The notes below the pieces were generated by a model, which did not search any database, had not been told where the DNA came from, and saw only the letters and a list, made by a program, of their open reading frames with translations. Position numbers and translations under genes: made by a program. A DNA stretch of 64,000 nt from Hoeflea sp. YIM 152468. Its GTDB lineage: Bacteria; Pseudomonadota; Alphaproteobacteria; Rhizobiales; Rhizobiaceae. Below are positions 9,581 to 19,647 of the stretch, in pieces. The stretch is from assembly GCF_029210485.1 (NCBI RefSeq), contig NZ_JARGET010000011.1, positions 186,001 through 250,000 of the forward strand. Direction: 5' to 3'. Numbering within the stretch: position 1 is the first letter of the stretch; each line of letters begins with the position of its first letter.

Positions 9581-10302
9581 AGCGCGCCGCCAGAAAAACC
9601 TCCGAGATCATGAAGCGGGTGCAGGAGCGCATCGGGCATCAATTTTCCAATGTGGAGCGATTGGAGCGGGCCTTGACCCATTCCAGTATCCGCAACCCGG
9701 TCGGTGGCAACTACGAACGGCTGGAGTTTCTCGGCGACCGCGTGCTCGGCCTGTGCGTGGCCGAGTTGCTGTTTAATCATTTTCACGAGGCCAGCGAAGG
9801 CGAAATGTCAGTGCGTCTCAATCAACTTGTGAGTGCGCAGACATGCGGCGAAGTGGCCGACGGGCTGGGGCTGCACGAATTCATCCGCACCGGTGCGGAT
9901 GTCAAGCGGGTGGCTGACCAGCGCATGGTCAACGTCCGCGCCGACGTGGTGGAATCGCTGATTGCCGCAATCTATCTCGATGCCGGGCTGGAAGCGGCCA
10001 GATCGTTCATTCACAAGCACTGGAAGACACGTGCCTTTGCCAATGACGCTGCGCGACGGGATGCCAAGACAGAATTGCAGGAATGGGCCCATGCGCGCTA
10101 TGGTGTGACACCGGCCTATCGCGTAACCGACCGTTCCGGCCCCGATCACGAACCGGTGTTCAAAGTGGTCGTGCAGGTTGACGGATCCGAACCCGCCAGT
10201 GGTGAAAGCCGGTCCAAGCGTGCAGCCGAACAGGCCGCAGCGACGGCTCTCCTCGAACGTGAGGGCGTATGGCAGCCCAGCGCAGGACAAGATGATGACT
10301 GA
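9577..10302 (+). CDS. rnc: Ribonuclease III
   Basis: RNase III cuts double-stranded RNA in rRNA processing and mRNA turnover. The 241-residue protein has the signature ERLEFLGDRVLGL near residues 47-59 and the second catalytic acid patch in VRADVVESLIAAIYLD near 125-140. A C-terminal dsRNA-binding domain (GPDHEPVFKVVVQV...KRAAEQAAATALL) follows. In the second patch the usual ADxxEA(L/I)GA sequence reads ADVVESLIAA, a mild variation that keeps Asp and Glu. The start ATG overlaps the lepB stop, and the end overlaps era by 11 nt. Confidence 0.95.
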   Translation: MKRAARKTSEIMKRVQERIGHQFSNVERLERALTHSSIRNPVGGNYERLEFLGDRVLGLCVAELLFNHFHEASEGEMSVRLNQLVSAQTCGEVADGLGLHEFIRTGADVKRVADQRMVNVRADVVESLIAAIYLDAGLEAARSFIHKHWKTRAFANDAARRDAKTELQEWAHARYGVTPAYRVTDRSGPDHEPVFKVVVQVDGSEPASGESRSKRAAEQAAATALLEREGVWQPSAGQDDD

Positions 10303-11242
10303 GACACCCGACAGACCTGACGCCGATGCTACGCCGGCCGAACCGCAGACCCCGACGCGTTCGGGTTTCGTGGCTCTGATCGGCGCGCCCAATGCGGGCA
10401 AGTCGACGCTGGTCAACCAGCTGGTTGGCGCCAAGGTGTCGATCGTCTCGCACAAGGTGCAGACGACACGCGCGATCGTGCGCGGTATCGCCATTCACCA
10501 CCGCACCCAGATTGTGTTCATCGATACGCCCGGCATTTTCACGCCCAAACGGCGGCTTGACCGGGCGATGGTGACAACCGCCTGGGGCGGCGCCAAGGAT
10601 GGCGATCTGGTGCTGGTGCTGATCGACGCCGAACGCGGCATCAAGGGCGATGCGGAAGCGCTGCTGGATTCGCTTGCCACCCGGCATGGAAGCAAGATCC
10701 TGGTGATCAACAAGATCGACCAGGTCAAGCGCGATACCCTGCTGGCCCTGACTGCGGCCTGCCATGCCAAGGCCGAGTTTTCCGAGACCTTCATGATCTC
10801 GGCGCTCAACGGCTCGGGCTGCAAGGACCTGATGGATTACCTGGCCAGAACCCTGCCGGAAGGCCCCTGGTATTATCCCGAGGACCAGATTTCGGATTTG
10901 CCGATGCGGCAGCTGGCGGCAGAGATCACCCGTGAGAAACTCTATCTCCGCCTGCATCAGGAATTGCCCTATGCCTCGCATGTCGAGACGGAGCGCTGGG
11001 AAGAGAAGAAGGATGGCTCGGTTCGCATCGAGCAGGTCATCTATGTCGAGCGCGACAGCCAGAAGAAGATCGTGCTGGGCCACAAGGGCGAGACCATCAA
11101 GGCCATCGGCCAGGCGTCACGCATGGAAATCGCCGACATTCTTGAACAGAAGGTGCATCTGTTCCTGTTCGTCAAGGTTCGCGGCAACTGGGGCAATGAT
11201 CCCGAGCGCTACCGCGAAATCGGACTTGAATTTCCCGACTGA
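10292..11242 (+). CDS. era: GTPase Era
   Basis: Era is a GTP-binding protein that helps 16S rRNA maturation and 30S assembly. The 316-residue product starts at ATG 10292 (a second ATG follows at 10295), inside the end of rnc. Landmarks are the G1 motif GAPNAGKST at 31-39, a G2 Thr in the QTTRAIVRG segment, G3 DTPG and G4 NKID. The C-terminal KH domain has [15 protein letters not shown]. The acidic N-terminal extension of about 25 residues is common in rhizobial Era. Tight overlap with rnc suggests coupled expression. Confidence 0.96.
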   Translation: MMTETPDRPDADATPAEPQTPTRSGFVALIGAPNAGKSTLVNQLVGAKVSIVSHKVQTTRAIVRGIAIHHRTQIVFIDTPGIFTPKRRLDRAMVTTAWGGAKDGDLVLVLIDAERGIKGDAEALLDSLATRHGSKILVINKIDQVKRDTLLALTAACHAKAEFSETFMISALNGSGCKDLMDYLARTLPEGPWYYPEDQISDLPMRQLAAEITREKLYLRLHQELPYASHVETERWEEKKDGSVRIEQVIYVERDSQKKIVLGHKGETIKAIGQASRMEIADILEQKVHLFLFVKVRGNWGNDPERYREIGLEFPD

Positions 11243-11259
11243 GCGGTCAGAGTCAGCGG

Positions 11260-12030
11260 ATGGAATGGCGCGATGAAGGAATCATACTGGGCCTGAGGAA
11301 ACACGGCGAGACATCGGTTATTGCCGAGGTCATGACCAAGGCGCACGGCCGTCATCTCGGCATCGTCCGTGGCGGTCGCTCCAAGCGGCTGCAGCCGGTG
11401 CTGCAACCTGGCAATTCGCTTGATCTGGTCTGGCGCGCCCGGCTGGATGAGCATCTGGGGCAGTTTCAGGTCGAGTTGCTTGATGCCCGCGCCGGACGCT
11501 TGATGGAAAGTGCCATTGGCGTGCATGGGGTTCAGGCGATGGCGGCGCTGTTGCGGCTCTTGCCCGAACGCGATTCCCACGCCAGGCTGCATGACGCCTT
11601 CGCGGTCATTCTCGACAGTCTCGACACGCCTGAGCAAGCTGGCGCACTCTACGTCCGGTTCGAGCTCGCGGTGCTCGAGGATCTCGGTTTCGGGCTGGAC
11701 CTGACAGCGTGCGCCGCCACCGGCGTCCGCTCCGGACTGATCTATGTGTCTCCGAAATCCGGACGTGCGGTGTCGGCGGAAGCTGGCGCGCCCTGGGCGG
11801 AGAAGCTGCTGGCGCTGCCGGCGTTCCTGCCTGACCGGGAGCAGGCCTGCGTGGATGCGGTGATGCTGGCCCAGGCCTTCAAACTGTCAGGCTATTTTCT
11901 CGGGCGGCATGTGTTTGAGCCGCGCGGTGTCGAGCCGCCGATCAGCCGCGAAAGTTTCTGTACTGCCGCCTTGCGGGCACTTCGGCAATCAGCCCCTGTC
12001 GCCAATTCCTGTCAGGAACCCGGATCATGA
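11260..12030 (+). CDS. recO: DNA repair protein RecO
   Basis: RecO works with RecF and RecR to load RecA on SSB-coated gaps. The 256-residue product starts [19 protein letters not shown], the typical N-terminal OB-fold start. It then has the [16 protein letters not shown] segment and the helical C-terminal domain with [15 protein letters not shown] and the CAATG remnant of the zinc region. Length is normal. Spacing of 17 nt from era and a 4-nt overlap with the next gene place it in the same operon. Confidence 0.93.
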   Translation: MEWRDEGIILGLRKHGETSVIAEVMTKAHGRHLGIVRGGRSKRLQPVLQPGNSLDLVWRARLDEHLGQFQVELLDARAGRLMESAIGVHGVQAMAALLRLLPERDSHARLHDAFAVILDSLDTPEQAGALYVRFELAVLEDLGFGLDLTACAATGVRSGLIYVSPKSGRAVSAEAGAPWAEKLLALPAFLPDREQACVDAVMLAQAFKLSGYFLGRHVFEPRGVEPPISRESFCTAALRALRQSAPVANSCQEPGS

Positions 12031-12536
12031 CTGAAGAAACCAATCACCGCGCCACCGGCCAGTTCACCGGTGTTGTCCCGCTGGATCTGGTTGCCAGGGA
12101 AGGGGGGCTTTCGGTGATGCAGGGCATTCTCGACGGTCGCCTGCCGGGGGCGGCGATGGCCAAGACGCTGAATTTCTGGCTGACGGCGGTGGAGGAAGGG
12201 CGGATCGTGTTTTCCGGCACACCGACGGCGGATCACCTCAATCCTCTCGGCACCATTCATGGTGGATGGGCGGCAACGATCATGGATTCGGCTCTCGCCT
12301 GCGCGGTGATGACACTGCTTGCCCCCGGCGAGGGCTACACAACGGTGGAGTTCAAGCTCAACCTGACCCGCCCGATCATGCCGGATAGGGGAGAGTTGGC
12401 CTGTGAAGGACGCGTGGTCCACCGCGGCAAGACAATCGCCACCTCGGAGGCCTATCTGCGTGACGGGGCGGGCAAGTTGCTGGCGCACGGTACCGAGACT
12501 TGTGCCATTTTTCCGATTGGCAACCTGAAGCGCTGA
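12027..12536 (+). CDS. PaaI-family acyl-CoA thioesterase (hotdog fold)
   Basis: A 169-residue hotdog-fold thioesterase predicted to hydrolyse an acyl- or aryl-CoA. The family core is clear: [20 protein letters not shown] has the HGG motif and the active-site Asp, followed by [14 protein letters not shown] and the C-terminal strands. Its ATG overlaps the recO stop by 4 nt, so it is cotranslated with recO, but no functional link is obvious. The exact substrate cannot be read from the sequence. Confidence 0.85.
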   Translation: MTEETNHRATGQFTGVVPLDLVAREGGLSVMQGILDGRLPGAAMAKTLNFWLTAVEEGRIVFSGTPTADHLNPLGTIHGGWAATIMDSALACAVMTLLAPGEGYTTVEFKLNLTRPIMPDRGELACEGRVVHRGKTIATSEAYLRDGAGKLLAHGTETCAIFPIGNLKR

Positions 12537-12585
12537 TCAGGCTAGCCCCTGCGTCAGCCAAGCAAGACCGTTCGAAACCGCGGCC

Positions 12586-13827
12586 CTATTCGGCCGCTAC
12601 CGGCACCGGAACCTTGCGTTCGACAGCCCTTTCCTTGATCGGCCAATGCACGATGGCGGCGAACAGACCCAGAGCCACACCCAGCCACCAGACCGGATTG
12701 TAGGAGCCGAAAACATCATAGAGATAGCCGCCGAGCCAGACGCCAAGAAACGATCCGACCTGGTGGGAGAAGAAGACAAGGCCGCCGAGCATGCCGAGGT
12801 GGCGGGTGCCGAACATGATTGCCACCAGCGCGTTTGTCGGCGGCACGGTCGACAGCCACAACAGGCCCATGACAATGGCGAAGATCACCACTGACATGCC
12901 GGTCTGCGGCAACAGCAGGAAGGCAGTGACGGCGATCGAGCGGCTGACATAGATCCAGACCAGCGCCAACGGCTTGGAATAGTGCTGGCCGATATAGCCC
13001 GAGGCGAGCGAGCCGATGATGTTGAAAAAGCCAATGAGCGCCAGTGCCAGCACGGCAAACGAGCTGTCGATGCCGATGTCGCGCAAATAGGCCGGGAAAT
13101 GCGCGGTGATGAAGGCCACCTGGAAGCCGCACACGAAAAACCCGGTCACCAGCAGCACGTAGCTCTTGTGAGCCAGCGCTTCACGCAGGGCTTCGCCGAT
13201 TGACTGCTTGTAGTGGACGGCCTGCTGCGAACCGGAGTTGGAGTTGCCGCGCAGCGGTATGGCCAGAAACGGGACAATGAACATCATCGCCGCCATCCAG
13301 ACCAGCGCTTCCTGCCAGCCATAGGCGTCAATCAAGCCCTGACTGAGCGGTGCGAAAACGAACATGCCGGCCGACCCGGCTGCGGTGCCGATGCCAAACG
13401 CCATGGAGCGGCGTTCAGGCGCGACATTGCGGGCAAATGCCGCCAGCACGATGCCGAACGAGGCCGCCGCGATGCCGAGACCGGTCAGCACACCGCCGCC
13501 GATGTAGAACCAGCCCTCGGTCGGCGCCACCGACATGATGAACAGGCCGCCGGCATAAAGCAGCGAGGACAGCGCCAGAACCTTCCAGGTGCCGTATTTG
13601 TCGGCAATGGCGCCGAAGATCGGTTGTCCCAATCCCCAGAACAGGTTCTGGATCGCCATCGCCAGACCGAAGGTGGTGCGGTCCCAGCCGGTGTCGGCGA
13701 GCATCGGCAACTGGAAAAACCCCATCGCCGAGCGCGGCCCGAACGACAGCAGCGCTATCAGGCAGCCGGCGATGATGATCAGCCACGGAAGCGGCGCAGG
13801 GGCTGCTGTGGGAGGGGTTTCGGACAT
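12586..13827 (-). CDS. MFS transporter (OFA/monocarboxylate-like)
   Basis: A 413-residue inner-membrane carrier with 12 predicted hydrophobic segments of the major facilitator superfamily. It has the loop 2-3 signature GAIADKYGTWKVL near residue 70 and a GLLWLSTVPPTNALVAIMFG stretch in the C-terminal half. Overall resemblance is to the oxalate:formate antiporter/monocarboxylate group, but the substrate is not determinable. The ATG at 13827 has AGGAG upstream. It lies convergent to the recO-thioesterase unit with only 49 bp between. Confidence 0.8.
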   Translation of the reverse strand: MSETPPTAAPAPLPWLIIIAGCLIALLSFGPRSAMGFFQLPMLADTGWDRTTFGLAMAIQNLFWGLGQPIFGAIADKYGTWKVLALSSLLYAGGLFIMSVAPTEGWFYIGGGVLTGLGIAAASFGIVLAAFARNVAPERRSMAFGIGTAAGSAGMFVFAPLSQGLIDAYGWQEALVWMAAMMFIVPFLAIPLRGNSNSGSQQAVHYKQSIGEALREALAHKSYVLLVTGFFVCGFQVAFITAHFPAYLRDIGIDSSFAVLALALIGFFNIIGSLASGYIGQHYSKPLALVWIYVSRSIAVTAFLLLPQTGMSVVIFAIVMGLLWLSTVPPTNALVAIMFGTRHLGMLGGLVFFSHQVGSFLGVWLGGYLYDVFGSYNPVWWLGVALGLFAAIVHWPIKERAVERKVPVPVAAE

Positions 13828-13915
13828 GGAAAACTCCTGAAGTGTTCGGCGACATTAGGGATTTCCGCCCATCAGACAAGTGCATTTGTTTGAACCGATC
13901 AATCAACACAATTGA

Positions 13916-14047
13916 TGTCTGCCCGTCGGGACCTGTGCTTTGCGGGCGGCCTCCTTCATCGGTCTGGGCGTGTCGTTGATGGGGATCGGCCGGTTCTATC
14001 AGCGGGTGCTGCTGCGCACCGGCAACCGGCCCGACACGAGTGCTTGA
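13916..14047 (+). pseudogene. Probable C-terminal remnant of a multi-span membrane protein (DUF2339-like)
   Basis: An open frame without a credible start reads RAASFIGLGVSLMGIGRFYQ followed by RVLLRTGNRPDTSA and a stop. This resembles the last transmembrane helix and tail of DUF2339 membrane proteins, which as I recall end in similar SFIGLG...IGxxYQR segments. The rest of such a gene (about 900 residues) is absent: the MFS gene and a stop at 13913-13915 lie just upstream. I read this as the scar of a deletion. It is a short match from memory, so confidence is low. Confidence 0.35.
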
Positions 14048-14121
14048 GCCAGGCCTTGGTTGACAGCTGGCCTGACGGCAGGAATGCTGTCAGCGGGGTG
14101 GCAACAGCCGGAGGCTAAGGG

Positions 14122-14772
14122 ATGAAACAGGGACTTCTCGCGGGATTGATCGGGTTGGCGCTGGCTTTGGGCTCGTTGACCAGTGCCGGTGCAGACACTT
14201 TTGATCCTGATCGCGCCAGCTTTGATCCCGAAAGCAAGTTCGTCATCACGCCTTTCGGTGCCATCATCGGCGATCCGGCCCAGCTGACCGATCTGGCAAG
14301 CGGCCGTACCGGCTTTACCCATTGCTCCGCCTTTCCCGACAAGAACCGCGGCCTGCTGCTGATGGCGTCGATCGTCATCCCGGCGCAGGACGGGGCGGAA
14401 GGCGGCGGTCACGGAATGATGATGCAGGTCGATCAGGCACGCGCGTTCATTGCCTATCTGCGCAAGGGCCCGGAGTGGGCCACGGTGGCGCGCGAGAACA
14501 AGGTTGGGCTGTTTTCCAAACCGATCGGAGACGTGATCGGTACGGAAGGTGAGGCGGAGCACCTGTCGGTCAGGTTCGTCTCCGATGAGCAAAGCAACGG
14601 CTCGGTGCGGATCGAGCATGTCTTGGGCGGTGTGACCAAGGCTTTCGGGTTTGGCATCAACCCGGCCCTGAAATATGCCGCGCAGGCGGAATTCGTGCTG
14701 GAAAAAGCGCTTGCCGAAATGCCGGACTCAGCGCCTGCAGAAGATGCGGACAAGAGCAAGCTGTTTGAGTGA
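14122..14772 (+). CDS. Secreted hypothetical protein, 216 aa
   Basis: I do not recognise this family. It has a clear signal peptide (MKQGLLAGLIGLALALG...SAGA, cleavage near residue 24). The mature part is soluble, with one Met/Gly/His-rich stretch (GGGHGMMMQVDQARAF) near residues 95-110 and an Asp/Glu-rich C-terminus. A single Cys lies near residue 72 (GFTHCSAF). The start ATG at 14122 follows GGAGGCTAAGGG, a usable ribosome-binding site. It stands alone, 106 bp ahead of the nadA operator, in the same direction. There is no evidence of a nad-related role. Confidence 0.6.
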   Translation: MKQGLLAGLIGLALALGSLTSAGADTFDPDRASFDPESKFVITPFGAIIGDPAQLTDLASGRTGFTHCSAFPDKNRGLLLMASIVIPAQDGAEGGGHGMMMQVDQARAFIAYLRKGPEWATVARENKVGLFSKPIGDVIGTEGEAEHLSVRFVSDEQSNGSVRIEHVLGGVTKAFGFGINPALKYAAQAEFVLEKALAEMPDSAPAEDADKSKLFE

Positions 14773-14878
14773 ACTGTGTTTCGGGCACCGGCATTACCGA
14801 GGCCTGATCTGCTTGCAATCGGAAAAACAAAGTTTTATGTGGTGTTCTCAGGGGCATCACCGGTTTCTTGTTGAGACC

Positions 14879-14901
14879 GTTATGCTCACATTGAGCATAA
14901 C
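14879..14901. promoter_or_regulatory. Probable NadQ operator upstream of nadABC
   Basis: A perfect inverted repeat: GTTATGCTCA, a 3-bp spacer CAT, then TGAGCATAAC. It ends 21 bp before the nadA start. A TTGAGA hexamer at 14871-14876 could be the -35 element, so the palindrome would cover the promoter. From memory, the NadQ regulon motif reported for Rhizobiales is a palindrome of this type (TATGCTCA-like arms). A nadQ gene lies in this window at 23216-24220. The palindrome is seen directly; the regulator assignment is inference supported by context. Confidence 0.8.
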
Positions 14902-14922
14902 TGGATTTACGGGAGGGTTGCC

Positions 14923-16002
14923 ATGACCCGGTTGGAGACGAGTGTGAACGCCAGGCCTGCGATGCGGGCGCAAACTGCGGCGGATCGTTTCGGCGTTCTG
15001 GAGCGCCCGGAGTTGACGTACACGCCTGCCGTGGCGCGTGAAACTGCCCATCTTTACGAGCGAGTCCGCCATCATATCCCGGAAATCGAATGGCCGGTCT
15101 ATGCGCCTTATGTGCACGCCATCAACCGGCTCAAGAAGGAGCGCGGCGCCGCGATTCTGGCGCATAACTACCAGACGCCGGAGATCTTTCATTGCATCGC
15201 CGACATTGCCGGTGATTCGCTGCAACTGGCGCGAGAGGCGACGCTGGTCGACGAACAGATCATCATCCAGTGCGGCGTGCATTTCATGGCCGAGACCTCG
15301 AAACTGTTGAATATGGACAAGACCGTGTTGATCCCCGACGTCAAGGCCGGGTGTTCGCTGTCGGATTCGATCACCGGCGCCGATGTGCGGCTGCTGAAGG
15401 AGCGCTATCCCGGCGTGCCGGTGGTGACCTATGTCAATACGTCAGCCGAGGTGAAGGCCGAGACCGATGTCTGCTGCACCTCGTCCAATGCCGTGGCGAT
15501 TTGCGAAAGTTTTGAGTCCGACACGATCCTGTGCATCCCGGACGAATATCTGGCGATGAATGTCGCCAAGCAGACCAAGAAGAAGATCCTGACCTGGAAG
15601 GGCCATTGCGAAGTGCATGAGCGCTTCACGGCAGAGGAACTGCTGGCCTACAAGGAAGCCGATCCGACCATCGAGATCATCGGCCATCCCGAGTGCCACC
15701 CGGACGTGATTGCGGTGTGCGATTATTCCGGGTCAACCGCCGGCATGATCAACTATGTCAAGGACAGGCGGCCACCGCGGGTGCTGCTGGTCACCGAGTG
15801 CTCGATGGCCTCCAACATCGAAAGCGAAGTCGAAGGCGTCGAGTTCGTCAAGCCGTGCAATCTGTGCCCGCACATGAAGCGCATCACGCTGCCAAAGATC
15901 CTCGACAGTCTGCTGTTCATGACCGAGGAAGTTCTCATCGACCCGGCCATCGCCGATCGCGCCCGGCTTGCGGTCGAGCGCATGGTCAACATGAAGAACT
16001 GA
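14923..16002 (+). CDS. nadA: Quinolinate synthase A
   Basis: NadA is a [4Fe-4S] enzyme that condenses iminoaspartate with dihydroxyacetone phosphate to quinolinate in NAD synthesis. The 359-residue product carries the expected Cys ligand regions: [26 protein letters not shown] and [13 protein letters not shown]. It also has the [13 protein letters not shown] substrate loop. The ATG at 14923 follows GGGAGGG. It is first in nadA-nadB-nadC, directly behind the palindromic operator. The N-terminal 45 residues are a variable extension as in other rhizobia. Confidence 0.96.
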   Translation: MTRLETSVNARPAMRAQTAADRFGVLERPELTYTPAVARETAHLYERVRHHIPEIEWPVYAPYVHAINRLKKERGAAILAHNYQTPEIFHCIADIAGDSLQLAREATLVDEQIIIQCGVHFMAETSKLLNMDKTVLIPDVKAGCSLSDSITGADVRLLKERYPGVPVVTYVNTSAEVKAETDVCCTSSNAVAICESFESDTILCIPDEYLAMNVAKQTKKKILTWKGHCEVHERFTAEELLAYKEADPTIEIIGHPECHPDVIAVCDYSGSTAGMINYVKDRRPPRVLLVTECSMASNIESEVEGVEFVKPCNLCPHMKRITLPKILDSLLFMTEEVLIDPAIADRARLAVERMVNMKN

Positions 16003-16056
16003 CGACTTTCTCCTCACTCTCTCACTCCTCGATCGCCTTTGGGGCTGGAGCAAACC

Positions 16057-17649
16057 ATGACGTCTCTGGCGCTTTATTCACCGCCGCGCGCGCCCAAAGG
16101 TCCCGAGTCCGTGATCATCGTCGGCGGCGGGCTTGCCGGGCTGTTCTGCGCGCTCAAGCTGGCGCCGAAGGCCGTGACCGTGCTGGCAGCCGCACCGATC
16201 GGACGGGGCGCTTCGTCGGCCTGGGCGCAGGCAGGCATTGCCGCCGCAGTCGGTCCCGGCGACACCATTGAAAGCCACGTCACAGACACCATCATTGCCG
16301 GTGACGGCATTGTCGATGAAGCCATCATCCGCACCATGGCAAAGGAAGCCTCCGGCCGGATCCATGATCTGCTGGATTATGGCGTGCCGTTTGACCGCGA
16401 TCTCGAGGGTCATCTGTCGGTCAGCCGTGAGGCGGCGCATTCGCAAAACCGCATCGTTCGCGTCAGGGGCGACATGGCCGGACGCGCGATCATGGAAGCG
16501 CTGGTGGCCGCCGTGCGGAAAACGCCATCGATCCGGGTGCTGGAAGGCTATGTGGTCGAGGATCTGATCGCCGAGAACGGCCAGGTCACCGGCGTGGTTG
16601 CACGTGACAAGGCCGGCAGCGGCGCGGAACCGCACAGGATCACCGGATCGAATGTGGTGATGGCCACCGGCGGTATCGGCCATCTCTACGAGGTGACGAC
16701 CAATCCCACCGAGGCGCGCGGCGGCGGCATCGGCATGGCGGCGCGGGCCGGGGCGCGGATGGCGGATATGGAATTCGTGCAGTTTCACCCCACCGCGATC
16801 AATGTTGGCAAGGACCCGGCGCCGCTGGCCACCGAAGCGCTGCGCGGCCATGGCGCGACGCTGCACAACAAGGCCGGCGAGCGCTTCATGCTGCCGCTGC
16901 ATCCGGATGCCGAACTTGCACCCCGCGATGTGGTGGCGCGCGGCATCTTTGCCGAGATCAGGGCGGGCCGGGGCGCGGGTCTGGATTGCCGCACCGCCGT
17001 TCATGACTTTGCGTCTGAGTTTCCCACCGTGTTTGGCTATTGCCAGGCGGCCGGCATCGATCCGGCCAGGGAGATGATTCCGGTGATTCCGGCGGCCCAT
17101 TATTTCATGGGCGGCATCTGGACCGACGTGAATGGCCGGACCTCGCTTCCCGGTTTCTGGGCCTGCGGCGAATGCACCTCGACCGGTGCGCACGGCGCCA
17201 ACCGGCTGGCCTCGAACTCGCTTCTGGAAGCAGTGGTGTTCTCGGCCCGCATTGCCGAGGCGCTGAAAGCAGAAATCGGCCCCGATGCACCGGCGACGTG
17301 GCAGGACGGTTCGGTGACGACCACCGAATATCTCACCGAGAACGATCACCCCAACATGGTCGCCCTGCGCCAGGTGATGAGCGCGCATCTGGGTGTGCTG
17401 CGCGATGGCGCGGGCATGCGTGAGGCGCTTGACACCATCCTGCAACTGGCTCGCGACAGCCATTCGGTCAGGTTTGACAATGTCATCACCACGGCCAAAC
17501 TGATTGCGGTCTGCGCGCTCAACCGGATCGAAAGCCGCGGCGGACATTTCCGCACCGACTATCCGGAGGAGCAGGCGGAGTGGAAGCGGCGGACCCTGCT
17601 GACGCTGGAGCAGGCCGATGCCATCATTCCCGACCTCCTGGAGGACTGA
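16057..17649 (+). CDS. nadB: L-aspartate oxidase
   Basis: NadB oxidises L-aspartate to iminoaspartate with FAD, feeding NadA. The 530-residue product has the N-terminal dinucleotide motif VGGGLAGL and the [18 protein letters not shown] segment. It also has [13 protein letters not shown] and the [10 protein letters not shown] active-site region. The flavin loop YFMGGIWTD is followed by [21 protein letters not shown] chose ATG 16057 because homologues start close to the FAD motif; an in-frame TTG at 16039 adds six unlikely residues. It follows nadA by 54 bp and precedes nadC by 3 bp. Confidence 0.96.
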   Translation: MTSLALYSPPRAPKGPESVIIVGGGLAGLFCALKLAPKAVTVLAAAPIGRGASSAWAQAGIAAAVGPGDTIESHVTDTIIAGDGIVDEAIIRTMAKEASGRIHDLLDYGVPFDRDLEGHLSVSREAAHSQNRIVRVRGDMAGRAIMEALVAAVRKTPSIRVLEGYVVEDLIAENGQVTGVVARDKAGSGAEPHRITGSNVVMATGGIGHLYEVTTNPTEARGGGIGMAARAGARMADMEFVQFHPTAINVGKDPAPLATEALRGHGATLHNKAGERFMLPLHPDAELAPRDVVARGIFAEIRAGRGAGLDCRTAVHDFASEFPTVFGYCQAAGIDPAREMIPVIPAAHYFMGGIWTDVNGRTSLPGFWACGECTSTGAHGANRLASNSLLEAVVFSARIAEALKAEIGPDAPATWQDGSVTTTEYLTENDHPNMVALRQVMSAHLGVLRDGAGMREALDTILQLARDSHSVRFDNVITTAKLIAVCALNRIESRGGHFRTDYPEEQAEWKRRTLLTLEQADAIIPDLLED

Positions 17650-17652
17650 CAC

Positions 17653-18528
17653 TTGACCGACACATTTCTTCCCCAACTGCCGCAGTTGATGGTCGAGGAC
17701 CAGGTGCGTGCAGCGCTGCTTGAAGACCTCGGCCGCGCCGGCGACATCACCTCCAATGCCACGATCGGCCCGGACAAACAGGCGACAGCCGAGATAAACA
17801 GCCGCGAGCCGGGTATCCTTGCCGGATTGCCGCTGGCGGCAGCCGCGTTCCGGCTGATCAACCCGGCGATCCGCTTCGAGCCGCTGCTTGCCGATGGCGC
17901 ACGGGTGCAGCCGGGGGCGGTGATCGCCCGCATCTCCGGCCCGGCGCGCGGGGTGCTGTCAGCCGAGCGGGTGGCTTTGAATTACCTCATGCACCTGTCG
18001 GGCATTGCCACCCATACGGCGCGGTTTGCCGACGCCATCGCCCACACCGGCGCCAAGGTCACCTGCACGCGCAAGACCATCCCAGGTCTGCGCGGCGTGG
18101 AGAAATACGCCGTGCGCTGTGGCGGTGGCTCTTCGCATCGCTATGGCCTCGATGATGCAATCCTGATCAAGGACAATCATATTGCGGTTGCCGGCGGGAT
18201 CGTCGAAGCGCTGAAGGCTGCCAAGGCATTCGGCGGGCATCTGGTCAAGATCGAGATCGAGGTCGACACGCTCGACCAGTTCGAAACCGTGCTTGCCGAG
18301 GGCGCCGATGTCTGCCTGCTCGACAATATGGGTCCGGACCTGTTGCGTCAGGCCGTGGCGATGAACAGCTCCATGAGCGGGCGCCGGATGACGCTTGAAG
18401 CCTCGGGCAATGTCGATCTTGACACCATCAAGGCAATTGCCGAAACCGGTGTCGACTACATATCGACCTCCAGGATCACCATGGCCGCGCCGACGCTGGA
18501 TATCGGGCTGGACATGACGATCGGCTGA
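17653..18528 (+). CDS. nadC: Nicotinate-nucleotide pyrophosphorylase (quinolinate phosphoribosyltransferase)
   Basis: NadC converts quinolinate and PRPP to nicotinate mononucleotide, the last step of the de novo branch. The 291-residue product has [39 protein letters not shown] and the C-terminal [20 protein letters not shown], all typical. The start is a TTG at 17653, supported by GGAGG at 17639-17643 and by family length; the next in-frame ATG (17689) would cut the first helix. It is the last gene of the nad operon. Confidence 0.95.
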   Translation: MTDTFLPQLPQLMVEDQVRAALLEDLGRAGDITSNATIGPDKQATAEINSREPGILAGLPLAAAAFRLINPAIRFEPLLADGARVQPGAVIARISGPARGVLSAERVALNYLMHLSGIATHTARFADAIAHTGAKVTCTRKTIPGLRGVEKYAVRCGGGSSHRYGLDDAILIKDNHIAVAGGIVEALKAAKAFGGHLVKIEIEVDTLDQFETVLAEGADVCLLDNMGPDLLRQAVAMNSSMSGRRMTLEASGNVDLDTIKAIAETGVDYISTSRITMAAPTLDIGLDMTIG

Positions 18529-18674
18529 GGCGGCGGGTGGTCGGGATTGCGATAGGTAGAGACCTGCATTGGCATATGATCGAGACCAATCCAAACAGAC
18601 TGGGCCTTGCAACGATACGAACGGATGACACGGCGTTTGTCATCGCCGACGTGACAACCGGCATTGGAAAATGA

Positions 18675-19568
18675 GTGATACTTCACATTGCGACTGACCG
18701 CAGGTCCAACCTGCTTGGCAGTATCTGGATGATCGCGGCGATGGCGATTTTTGCCATTGAAGATTCGTTTCTCAAGGCAGCGTCCGAGATGCTGCCTGTC
18801 GGGCAGGTTCTCGTTATTCTGGGCTTGGGCGGAGCCGCGATCTTCGCCTTTATCGCGCTCGTCAACAAGGAACCGCTGTTCATTGCCGATGTCGTCTCAC
18901 GGCCGATGTGTATTCGCGTGATCTTCGAGATTTTTGGCCGGTTGTTCTACGTGCTTGCCCTGTCGCTGATCCCGCTGTCGGCGGCAACCGTGATTCTGCA
19001 GGCCACGCCTCTGGTCGTGGTCGCTGGTGCGGCCCTGATATTCGGTGAAAAGGTGGGATGGCGCAGATGGACCGCCATTTGTGTCGGCCTGGCCGGGGTT
19101 GTGGTCATTGTCCAGCCGGGGACGGATGGTTTTTCCGTGCTGTCTTTGCTGGCCGTGATCGGGATGCTTGGATTTGCCGGACGGGATCTGGCCAGCCGCG
19201 CCGCACCCGCCGCTCTGAGCACGACCCTGCTCGGATTGTACGGATTTCTGTCGATTGTCGTTGCCGGCGGATTGTTCTCGGTCTGGGAGGCGGTGCCTTT
19301 CGTGCAGCCGAGCATCGAGACTTCCCTCTACGTGCTGGCCGCTGTCGTGGCAGGCGCGACGGCCTATGCCTGCCTGATGAAGGCCATGCGGACCGGAGAG
19401 GTGTCTGCCGTGACCCCGTTCAGATATTCACGGCTTCTGTTCGGCACAGCGATCGGGCTCGTGGTGTTCGGCGAGCAACTGGACCTTGCGATGTTGGTTG
19501 GGTCCGGGTTGATTGTTGTTTCCGGACTGTTCATTTTCTGGCGAGGCCGGCAGCTGGGCGAGGCATAA
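18675..19568 (+). CDS. EamA/DMT-family transporter
   Basis: A 297-residue inner-membrane protein with about ten hydrophobic segments arranged as two EamA repeats. The first repeat ends near VFGEKVGWRRW-like residues (LIFGEKVGW). The second ends with VVFGEQLDLAMLVGSGLIV. Substrate unknown; the family exports metabolites or amino acids. The frame has a stop immediately upstream, so the start is the GTG at 18675 or an ATG at 18729. I use the GTG because it keeps the whole first membrane helix. It is not obviously part of the nad operon (146 bp gap). Confidence 0.78.
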   Translation: MILHIATDRRSNLLGSIWMIAAMAIFAIEDSFLKAASEMLPVGQVLVILGLGGAAIFAFIALVNKEPLFIADVVSRPMCIRVIFEIFGRLFYVLALSLIPLSAATVILQATPLVVVAGAALIFGEKVGWRRWTAICVGLAGVVVIVQPGTDGFSVLSLLAVIGMLGFAGRDLASRAAPAALSTTLLGLYGFLSIVVAGGLFSVWEAVPFVQPSIETSLYVLAAVVAGATAYACLMKAMRTGEVSAVTPFRYSRLLFGTAIGLVVFGEQLDLAMLVGSGLIVVSGLFIFWRGRQLGEA

Positions 19569-19647
19569 CGGGTTTTGCAATCTGGAGGATTGCCGTTCAA
19601 AACAGCCGCTGCGCAGGCATGCAGGCGGCAAGGGAGGCAAAAGCGAT

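Noticed and set aside
12580-12597. GCGGCC/GGCCGC hairpin between the thioesterase and MFS genes as terminator
   Set aside because: It overlaps the MFS stop codon region and has no T-run; GC-rich palindromes of this size are common here.
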